NCBI GenBank assembly: GCA_021798135.1
Contig: JAJZYI010000054.1
Location: 1 to 13,650 of the forward strand
Source: Actinomycetes bacterium
GTDB taxonomy: Bacteria > Actinomycetota > Acidimicrobiia > Acidimicrobiales > UBA8190
Reading direction: 5' to 3'
DNA: 13,650 nt
Positions 6,753 to 11,954 of this stretch are shown in pieces (position 1 is the first letter of the stretch; every line of letters begins with the position of its first letter). Below the pieces are notes generated by a model, which was not told the origin of the DNA, made no database searches, and worked only from the letters and a program-made list of their open reading frames with translations. The translations under genes were made by a program, and so were the position numbers.

Positions 6753-8492
6753 TCAGGCGCCGGTGGTGTCGTCGCCGCGCGCCGCCGACGCCCCCGCACC
6801 GACGAGCTCGTGCTCGGCGTGGCGGCCGTGGGGGATGGTGCGGGCGTCGGGGTGGTTGAAGTCCCACGTCGGGCGCTCGGAGCGGATCGGCGGCAGCTTC
6901 TCGAAGTTGTGGTGCACCGGCGGCGAGCTGGCGAACCACTCGAGCGCATGCCCGTCCCACGGGTTGTCGCCGGCCGGCACCGGCCGGCGCCACGAGACCC
7001 ACAGGTTGACCAGCATGATCAGGAACGACGCGCCGATGATGAACGACCCGACGGTCGACGCCATGTTGAGGGCGGTCCAGCCGAGGCCGGAGGGGTAGGT
7101 GGCGATGCGGCGGGGCATGCCGTGGAGGCCCAGGACGTACTGCGGCAGGTACGTCAGCCAGAAGCCCACGAACATGGTCCAGAAGTGTGCCTTGCCCAGG
7201 CCGTCGTGGAGCATCCGGCCGAACATCTTGGGGTACCAGAAGTAGAACCCGGCGAACCCGGCGAAGACGGCGGTCCCGAACAGGACCTGGTGGAAGTGGG
7301 CCACGACGAAGTAGGTGTCGTGCGTGGCGAAGTCGATGGGGGGCGAGGCGAGCATGACGCCGGTCAGGCCGCCCATCAGGAACGCCAGCAGGAAGCCCAC
7401 GCAGAAGAGCATGGGTGTCTTGAAGCTGATCTGTCCTCGCCACATCGTGCCGATCCAGTTGAAGAACTTGACGCCGGTCGGCACGGCGATGAGCAGCGAC
7501 AGCAGGGAGAAGAACGGCAGCAGGACCGTCCCCGTCGTGAACATGTGGTGCGCCCACACGCCCGTCGACAGCGCGGCGATGGCGAGGGTGGCGAAGACCA
7601 GGCCCTTGTAGCCGAAGACCGGCTTGCGGGAGAAGACCGGGATGATCTCGGTGGCGATGCCGAAGTACGGCAGGGCGAGGATGTAGACCTCGGGATGGCC
7701 GAAGAACCAGAAGAGGTTCTGGTACAGCACCGGGACGCCTCCCCCGGCGACGGTGTAGATGTGGGTTCCCAGGTGCCGGTCGGTCCACAGGAAGACCATG
7801 GCAGCCGTGAGCACCGGGAAGGCGATCAGGATCAGCAGGGCGGTGACGAGCATGTTCCAGGTGAAGATGGGCATCCGCCACATCGTCATGCCCGGGGCCC
7901 GCAGGTAGAAGATCGTCGCCACCAGGTTGACGCCGGTGAAGACGGCGGAGAACCCGGTGAGGAAGAGCGAGATGATCCACAGGTCGGCGCCCGGTCCGGG
8001 CGAGTACGTGGAGGTCGACAGGGGGGCGTAGGCCACCCAGCCGAAGGCGGCGGCTCCCGTCGAGGTCAGGAAGCCGAGCAGCATGGTGATCGAGCCGGTC
8101 AGGTACAGCCAGTAGGAGAACGCGTTCAACCGGGGGAAGGCCATGTCCGGCGCACCCACCTGCATCGGCACGATGTAGTTGGCCAGGCCGCCGAAGGCGA
8201 AGGGCCCGGCGAACAGGTACAGCATCAGGCTGCCGTGCATGGTGAACAGCTCGTTGTACGTCTGCAGGCTCATGCCGACACCGGACGGCGAGCTGAGCTG
8301 CACGCGCATGGCCAGGGCCATGACGCCGCTCAGGTAGAACATCACGATGGCGGTGACCATGTAGTTGATGCCGATCACCTTGTGGTCGGTGCTCGTCAAC
8401 CACTTGACGATGAAGGTCGGTTCGTCGTGGTGCTCGGCGTGCTCCGGGTGGTCACCGGCGCCAGCCGGTGGGCGCTGCTGCAGCAGGGTCAT
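6753..8492 (-). CDS. ctaD: Cytochrome c oxidase (aa3) subunit I
   Basis: Subunit I is the catalytic core that reduces oxygen to water and pumps protons; it carries heme a, heme a3 and CuB. The 579-residue protein spans the membrane about twelve times. Visible ligands are H86 and H401 (heme a), H399 (heme a3) and H266, H315 and H316 (CuB). HPEVY (266-270) supplies the His-Tyr cross-link and the D-channel glutamate E268, D116 in GAPDMAFPRLN is the D-channel entry, and K342 in PTGVKFFNW is the K-channel lysine. This makes it an A-type heme-copper oxidase. The N-terminus and the last 60 or so residues are hydrophilic and His-rich. The ATG (8490-8492) follows GGAAGAGG with good spacing, and the ctaC stop is only 23 nt upstream, so the two are cotranscribed. 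All catalytic residues are present. Confidence 0.97.
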   Translation of the reverse strand: MTLLQQRPPAGAGDHPEHAEHHDEPTFIVKWLTSTDHKVIGINYMVTAIVMFYLSGVMALAMRVQLSSPSGVGMSLQTYNELFTMHGSLMLYLFAGPFAFGGLANYIVPMQVGAPDMAFPRLNAFSYWLYLTGSITMLLGFLTSTGAAAFGWVAYAPLSTSTYSPGPGADLWIISLFLTGFSAVFTGVNLVATIFYLRAPGMTMWRMPIFTWNMLVTALLILIAFPVLTAAMVFLWTDRHLGTHIYTVAGGGVPVLYQNLFWFFGHPEVYILALPYFGIATEIIPVFSRKPVFGYKGLVFATLAIAALSTGVWAHHMFTTGTVLLPFFSLLSLLIAVPTGVKFFNWIGTMWRGQISFKTPMLFCVGFLLAFLMGGLTGVMLASPPIDFATHDTYFVVAHFHQVLFGTAVFAGFAGFYFWYPKMFGRMLHDGLGKAHFWTMFVGFWLTYLPQYVLGLHGMPRRIATYPSGLGWTALNMASTVGSFIIGASFLIMLVNLWVSWRRPVPAGDNPWDGHALEWFASSPPVHHNFEKLPPIRSERPTWDFNHPDARTIPHGRHAEHELVGAGASAARGDDTTGA

Positions 8493-8515
8493 AGCGTGGC
8501 CTCTTCCCTATTTCC

Positions 8516-9637
8516 CTATGACGAGGTGGTGGCGGTCGGCGGGGCGGTCCCGGTCGTGCTGGTCCCGGTCGTGCTGGTCCCGGTCGTGCTGGTCCCGGTC
8601 GTGCTGGTCCCGGTCGTGCTGGCCCCGGTCGTGCTGGTCCCGGTCGTGCTGGTCCCGGTCGTGCTGGTCCCGGTCGTGCTGGCCCCGGTCGTGCTGGCCC
8701 CGGTCGTGCTGGCCCCGGTCGTGCTGGCCCCGGTCGAGCCGAGCGAGGCGTTGTCGGGCTGCGGCTGCGTCCCGGTCACCCAGGCGTCGAACTGGGCCGG
8801 GGGCAGGGCCACCACGTGGAAGAACATCTGCGAGTGGTACAGGCCGCACAGCTGGTTGCACTGGCCGCGGTAGATGCCCGAGTGCGAGATGTTGAAGTCG
8901 AACCGGTTGGTGTGGCCCGGCAGCGCGTACCGGTTGAAGTTGAACTGGGGGACGTAGAACCCGTGGACGACGTCGTTGGAGACGAGCACGATCCGCACCG
9001 TCTCGCGGGTCGGGAGCACCAGGGCCGGGCCGAGGCAGTCGTTGGGGGTCGGGGCGCTGGCCACGCACGTCTTGCCGCCGAGCCCGACCGGGTCGGGGTT
9101 GTCCTCGCGCACGCCTGTGACGAAGACGTGCTGGTTCGTGTAGTCGAAGCGCCAGCCCCACTGGAAGGCGGTCACCTTCACGGTCACGGCCGGGTTGGGC
9201 GCGATGTTGTCGACCTTGTTCTCCGTGTACACGGTGAAGCCGAAGAGGACCAGGACGATCACGATCGGTACCGCGGTGTAGAAGATCTCCAGGGGGATGT
9301 GGTACTGGAACTGGCGCGGGATGGCGTCCGACCGGCGGCGGTAGCGGAAGACGGACCACAGGATGAGCGCGCCGGTGATCGCACCGACGACGATCGCAGC
9401 GATGACGGTCCCGGCGAACAGCAGGAACTCGTCATGGGCCTGGCTGGTCCGGCCGCGGTAGCCGTAGAAGGTGGGGAGCTTGCACCCGGCGAGGACCAGG
9501 GGCAGCGCCGCGGCGCCGGCGGCGGCGAGACGTCGGCGGCGCCGCGACCTGCGGCCGGCGTCGTCTGCGTGGCGCCGGCCGCGCCCGGCGTCGTGACGCG
9601 GGTCGGGCACGGAGGTGGACGGAGGCGAGGCGGTCAC
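8516..9637 (-). CDS. ctaC: Cytochrome c oxidase (aa3) subunit II with repeat tail
   Basis: Subunit II takes electrons from QcrC at its CuA centre on the outer face. From GTG at 9637 the product has 373 residues. An Arg-rich N-terminus and hydrophobic stretch (37-50) end in the lipobox LAGC with Cys52, so it is probably a lipoprotein. Two membrane helices follow (about 70-96 and 117-137), then FQWGWRFDY (158-166) and the cupredoxin domain. CuA ligands are H225, C260, C264, H268 and M271. The motif reads CNQLCGLYHSQM, with Gln262 where the family usually has Glu. Between the tryptophan-rich segment and the CuA loop lies a segment with two extra cysteines (C191, C201). Residues 300-364 are thirteen five-residue Ser/Thr/Gly repeats. 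No ribosome site precedes the GTG; a -10-like box suggests leaderless translation. The start is the least certain point. Confidence 0.92.
   Translation of the reverse strand: MTASPPSTSVPDPRHDAGRGRRHADDAGRRSRRRRRLAAAGAAALPLVLAGCKLPTFYGYRGRTSQAHDEFLLFAGTVIAAIVVGAITGALILWSVFRYRRRSDAIPRQFQYHIPLEIFYTAVPIVIVLVLFGFTVYTENKVDNIAPNPAVTVKVTAFQWGWRFDYTNQHVFVTGVREDNPDPVGLGGKTCVASAPTPNDCLGPALVLPTRETVRIVLVSNDVVHGFYVPQFNFNRYALPGHTNRFDFNISHSGIYRGQCNQLCGLYHSQMFFHVVALPPAQFDAWVTGTQPQPDNASLGSTGASTTGASTTGASTTGASTTGTSTTGTSTTGTSTTGASTTGTSTTGTSTTGTSTTGTSTTGTAPPTATTSS
8546..8740 (-). repeat. 15-bp minisatellite in the ctaC 3' end
   Basis: There are thirteen contiguous 15-bp units. On the plus strand each reads GGTCCCGGTCGTGCT or the one-base variant GGCCCCGGTCGTGCT, and the last (8726-8740) is diverged. 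On the coding strand they encode STTGT or STTGA. In protein order the variable residue is A A A A T T T A T T T T T. The period keeps the frame, so copy-number changes would alter only the tail length. Confidence 0.97.
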
Positions 9638-9644
9638 GGCGTGG

Positions 9645-9650
9645 AGACTA
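9645..9650 (-). promoter_or_regulatory. Possible ctaC -10 box, leaderless start
   Basis: TAGTCT on the minus strand fits TANNNT and ends 7 nt before the ctaC GTG. A transcript begun there would start at or next to the start codon, which agrees with the lack of a Shine-Dalgarno sequence. No convincing -35 hexamer is seen. Leaderless mRNAs are common in Actinobacteria. Confidence 0.4.
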
Positions 9651-9755
9651 GCCAACGCGCCCTTGGCTTCACTAGTTCGGCCGAACGGCGCTGGCAACGG
9701 CGGTCGCCCGGAGCGAGGGGCCTGTCCTGCCCGGCTGGCGAGGCTGGCCCGGAAG

Positions 9756-10007
9756 TCAGTTGCCGTTCGCCTGCTCGCCGGCGGCCGACGACGACGGTGG
9801 CTCGGTGGTCTCCGTGGTCTCCGTGGCCTGGGCGTTCTGGGCGTTCTGGGCGTTCCTGGCCTGGCCTTCGGCCAGGCCCCGCTTGTACTCGGCCTGGGCG
9901 GAGCCCAGGGAGTGGAACAGCTTCGGCAGCTTGCTGCCGCCGAAGAAGACGATGAGGGCGACGACGACCAGGATGATCGCCCATTCGGAATCCAGCACGG
10001 CGAGCAT
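9756..10007 (-). CDS. tatA: Sec-independent (twin-arginine) translocase TatA/TatB-type protein
   Basis: This is a small subunit of the twin-arginine translocase, which exports folded proteins. The 83-residue product has one N-terminal membrane helix (about 7-22) and the family hinge FGGSKLPKL (22-30). An amphipathic helix follows (30-47), then a low-complexity hydrophilic tail with NAQ three times (52-60) and TETTETTE (62-69). ATG at 10007 is chosen over an in-frame upstream ATG at 10055, because it puts the helix at the very N-terminus as in TatA and follows a GAGGGG stretch. E8 before the helix is a TatB-like feature, so TatA and TatB are not fully separated here. It lies 118 nt upstream of ctaC on the same strand. 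The QcrA Rieske protein encoded at the left is an expected substrate. tatC is not in this window. Confidence 0.85.
   Translation of the reverse strand: MLAVLDSEWAIILVVVALIVFFGGSKLPKLFHSLGSAQAEYKRGLAEGQARNAQNAQNAQATETTETTEPPSSSAAGEQANGN
9801..9854 (-). repeat. Short in-frame repeats in tatA tail
   Basis: A 9-bp unit encoding Asn-Ala-Gln is repeated three times (9828-9854). It is followed by a 9-bp unit giving TETTETTE (9801-9824). They make the C-terminal tail of TatA low in complexity. Confidence 0.8.
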
Positions 10008-10064
10008 GGGCCTGCCCCTCTCACGAGACGGCGCTCGGACGGGGAGCGCCGCCACGACCCTACT

Positions 10065-10184
10065 ACTGGTGGCGGCTGGGGGTCGCCGCGCTGCACCACT
10101 GGCGGCGGCTGGGGGTCGCCGCGCTGCACCACTGGCGGCGGCTGGGGGTCGCCGCGCTGCACCACTGGCGGCGGCTGGGGGTCG
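10065..10184. repeat. 33-bp tandem repeat array upstream of tatA
   Basis: Three full copies of a 33-bp unit lie at 10065-10097, 10098-10130 and 10131-10163, followed by 21 bp of a fourth (10164-10184). The copies are identical except for one T in the first. The unit begins ACTGGCGGCGGCTGGGGG on the plus strand. It occupies most of the 225-nt gap between the CopD-like gene and tatA. There are no spacers, so it is not a CRISPR array. Although 33 is a multiple of 3, I see no start, ribosome site or family signal that would make it coding. Confidence 0.93.
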
Positions 10185-10210
10185 GTCGGTGGCGCTCGAA
10201 CCGTGCCCTC

Positions 10211-10231
10211 GGCCCCCGGCCGCCGGGGGCC
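10211..10231 (-). terminator. Hairpin after CopD-like gene
   Basis: GGCCCCCGG (10211-10219) and CCGGGGGCC (10223-10231) form a perfect 9-bp stem with a 3-nt loop. On the minus strand it begins 1 nt after the TAG stop (10233-10235). The placement fits a transcription terminator, though there is no T-tract. Confidence 0.6.
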
Positions 10232-10232
10232 G

Positions 10233-10673
10233 CTAGCCGGCCAGGAGGACGCCGAGCACCAGGGCGGCGATGGACGCCGCCGCCGCCACGGCACCCCAGA
10301 CCGCCAGCCCGGCCCGGCTGCGGGCCCGTTGGTGGAGCCAGGCGCCCAGCCCGGCCAGCAGGACCACGGCGATCTTGGCGCCGAGCACGGCCTGCCAGGC
10401 TCCGGTCTGCCCGCCGGGCGCCGCGACGACGTTCCACACCCCGGTGGCGACGACCAGCGCGTACGCGGGCCACTGCACCCGAGCGAAGGCTCGTGCCAGC
10501 GACCGGGGCGCGTCGGGCCCGGCTCGCCGCGCCGCGGGGAGCAGGCCGACCATGGTGATCTGCCCGCCCACCCACACGGCGGCGCCGAGGACGTGCAGCG
10601 AGAGCCGGACGGCGGTGACGGCCGGGGCCAGCCCGGCGAGCAGCCCGGTCGACCTGCCCGGCCCCGTCACCAC
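10233..10673 (-). CDS. CopD-like four-helix membrane protein
   Basis: This is a small integral membrane protein of 146 residues with about four helices (20-44, 67-86, 97-116 and 122-144). Helix 1 contains LHVLGAAVWVGG (26-37), and the later part has W68, W80 and W93. The motif and topology resemble the CopD / putative copper-export membrane domain family, where such His and Trp residues line the helices. A role in copper handling near the oxidase genes would make sense because CuA and CuB need copper, but this is inference. The start is GTG 10673, with a second GTG directly after it at 10670. No clear ribosome site is seen, and a strong 15-bp hairpin lies 8 nt upstream. Alternatives are a DUF-type membrane protein of unknown role; the family call is moderate. 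Confidence 0.7.
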   Translation of the reverse strand: MVTGPGRSTGLLAGLAPAVTAVRLSLHVLGAAVWVGGQITMVGLLPAARRAGPDAPRSLARAFARVQWPAYALVVATGVWNVVAAPGGQTGAWQAVLGAKIAVVLLAGLGAWLHQRARSRAGLAVWGAVAAAASIAALVLGVLLAG

Positions 10674-10681
10674 CGTCGTCC

Positions 10682-10717
10682 CGCCGCCCGCCCGGCTCCG
10701 GGGCCGGGCGGGCGGCG
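10682..10717 (-). terminator. Strong 15-bp hairpin between hydratase and CopD-like genes
   Basis: CGCCGCCCGCCCGGC (10682-10696) pairs perfectly with 10703-10717 around the loop TCCGGG. On the minus strand it is 29 nt after the hydratase stop and ends 8 nt before the CopD-like GTG. It is most likely a terminator of the hydratase gene. It could also restrict translation of the CopD-like gene if the transcript reads through. Confidence 0.6.
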
Positions 10718-10746
10718 CCGGACCGGGCCCGCCGGTGCAGCGAGGG

Positions 10747-11517
10747 CTACTTGCCCTGCCACTTCGGCGGGCGCTTCTCGGCGAAGGCGATCGGACCCTC
10801 CATGGCGTCGGCCGACGAGAAGACCGCGCCCACCGCCTCGGTGTTCAGCTTCCACGCCTCGGCCTCCGTCAGGCCCGGCGCCTGGCGCATCACGCGCTTG
10901 GACCACTGCAGGGCCAGCGGCGCGTTGGCGGCGACGGCGGCGGCGAGGGCCAGCGCCTCGTCGAGCAGGCGGTCGGCCGGGACGACGCGGTTGACGAGCC
11001 CGAGGGAGGCGGCGCGGGCCGCGTCGATGGGGTCGCCGGTGAGCGCCAGCTCCAGGGCGATGGCCAGCGGCAGGCGCTGCGGGAGGCGGAACAGGCCCCC
11101 GGCGCCGGCGACCAGCCCGCGCTTGGCCTCGGGGATGCCGAAGACGGCGTGCTCGGCGGCGACGACCAGGTCGCACGAGAGCATGATCTCGCAGCCCCCG
11201 GCCAGGCACGAGCCGTTCACGGCGGCGATCAGCGGCTTCGGGAAGTCCCGCTCGGCGATGCCGGCGAAGCCCCCGGAAGCGCCCATGATGGCGGCGCCCT
11301 CGCCGGCGGCGAACGCCTTCAGGTCCATGCCCGCCGAGAACGCCTTGTCCCCGGCGCCCGTGAGCACCACGACCGAGCACGTGCCGTCGGTGGCCAGCTC
11401 GTCGAGCGCAGCCGACATCTGCGCCGTCACCTCGCCGTTGATGGCGTTGCGCGCCTCCGGACGGTTGATGGTCAGGATCTCGACCTGCCCGCGCCGCTCA
11501 CGCTCGACTGCTGCCAT
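10747..11517 (-). CDS. Enoyl-CoA hydratase/isomerase family protein
   Basis: This crotonase-fold enzyme, cytosolic, most likely adds water to 2-enoyl-CoA thioesters in fatty acid or related acyl-CoA breakdown. The 256-residue length is typical. NRPEARNAIN (18-27) is the usual N-terminal motif and FSAGMDLKAF (60-69) forms part of the CoA-binding and oxyanion region. LAGGCEIMLSCD (105-116) carries E110, and FGIPEAKRGLVAGAGG (126-141) carries E130. These match the two catalytic glutamates of rat mitochondrial crotonase (E144 and E164), so hydratase activity is plausible. The ending PPKWQGK, after FAEKR, is seen in many family members. ATG 11517 has GGAGGG 7 nt upstream. An in-frame start at 11739 would only add a low-complexity Pro/Gly/Ala segment. 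The acyl substrate cannot be told from sequence. Confidence 0.92.
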   Translation of the reverse strand: MAAVERERRGQVEILTINRPEARNAINGEVTAQMSAALDELATDGTCSVVVLTGAGDKAFSAGMDLKAFAAGEGAAIMGASGGFAGIAERDFPKPLIAAVNGSCLAGGCEIMLSCDLVVAAEHAVFGIPEAKRGLVAGAGGLFRLPQRLPLAIALELALTGDPIDAARAASLGLVNRVVPADRLLDEALALAAAVAANAPLALQWSKRVMRQAPGLTEAEAWKLNTEAVGAVFSSADAMEGPIAFAEKRPPKWQGK

Positions 11518-11616
11518 TGCCTGTCCCTCCGTCTGTCCGTTGCGTGGGTTGCCGGAGGCCGGCCGACGCGTCGCCGCCGGCCCCCGAGCGTTGCCCCCCG
11601 TGCTCCGGCTGCCGGC

Positions 11617-11642
11617 GCGCGGCGCCGATGCCGGCGCCGCGC
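11617..11642. repeat. Perfect 11-bp inverted repeat
   Basis: GCGCGGCGCCG (11617-11627) and CGGCGCCGCGC (11632-11642) pair around ATGC, about 100 nt upstream of the hydratase start codon. It could be a regulator site or an RNA hairpin in the leader. Confidence 0.6.
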
Positions 11643-11759
11643 CCGCGGGCACACCGGCGCGGGCACCGCCAGTCTGGCCGACGGGGACGTCCGGTGCACT
11701 TCCCGGCGGCGACGGGCATCCCGCCGCCGCCGACGGCACCCTGGGTGGCCCCAGACGAT

Positions 11760-11797
11760 GCCGGGAGCCCGGGCCGTCCCCGGCCCGGGCTCCCGGC
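11760..11797. repeat. Perfect 17-bp inverted repeat
   Basis: GCCGGGAGCCCGGGCCG (11760-11776) pairs perfectly with 11781-11797, with a loop of only 4 nt (TCCC). Part of the right arm is copied again at 11829-11840 within a 21-bp direct repeat. The position, between divergent genes, is odd for a terminator. Confidence 0.85.
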
Positions 11798-11849
11798 TCC
11801 CGCTGCGGGTGGCGGACCGTCCTTGGCTCGGGCTCCCGGCTCCCGCTGC
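11786..11849. repeat. Direct repeat of 21 bp, two copies
   Basis: The same 21-bp sequence, beginning CGGGCTCCCGGCTCCC, is at 11786-11806 and 11829-11849, 43 bp apart. The first copy overlaps the right arm of the 17-bp hairpin. Confidence 0.85.
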
Positions 11850-11890
11850 CGGTGCCGGGCGCGACCAGCCCGGAGGACGGCCGGCGGCGC

Positions 11891-11896
11891 TAGCCT
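11891..11896 (+). promoter_or_regulatory. Possible -10 box of the binding-protein gene
   Basis: TAGCCT fits TANNNT and lies 58 nt upstream of the ATG at 11955. No matching -35 hexamer was found, so this is weak. Confidence 0.25.
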
Positions 11897-11954
11897 GTCG
11901 GCCGCGCTCGGGGAAGGGGGAGCCCGGACGCCGCGGGAGGGAGGCCAGGGGACC

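Larger units (their letters stand above)
11518..11954. other. Divergent intergenic region rich in hairpins
   Basis: These 437 nt separate the minus-strand hydratase from the plus-strand binding protein. They hold a perfect 11-bp hairpin (11617-11642), the palindrome GCCCGCGGGC (11641-11650), a perfect 17-bp hairpin (11760-11797) and a direct repeat of 21 bp (11786-11806 and 11829-11849). TAGCCT at 11891-11896 may be a -10 box for the plus-strand gene. Open frames run through it on both strands, but they are low-complexity and I recognise no gene or RNA. Confidence 0.6.

Noticed and set aside
8546..8740. CRISPR-like array
   Set aside because: The 15-bp units are contiguous with no spacers and lie in frame inside ctaC. 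The 33-bp array at 10065-10184 fails for the same lack of spacers.
6717..8873. Long plus-strand open frame of over 700 codons opposite ctaD and ctaF
   Set aside because: It lies antisense to ctaD, which has all catalytic residues. Its translation is Glu/Gln/Arg/Gly-rich low-complexity sequence, as expected for the shadow of a high-GC membrane-protein gene.
9615..10994. Plus-strand open frame with an 11-residue Gly/Trp-rich repeat
   Set aside because: The repeat is just the 33-bp array read in one frame. The rest is antisense to tatA and the CopD-like gene, and no ribosome site or family match was seen.
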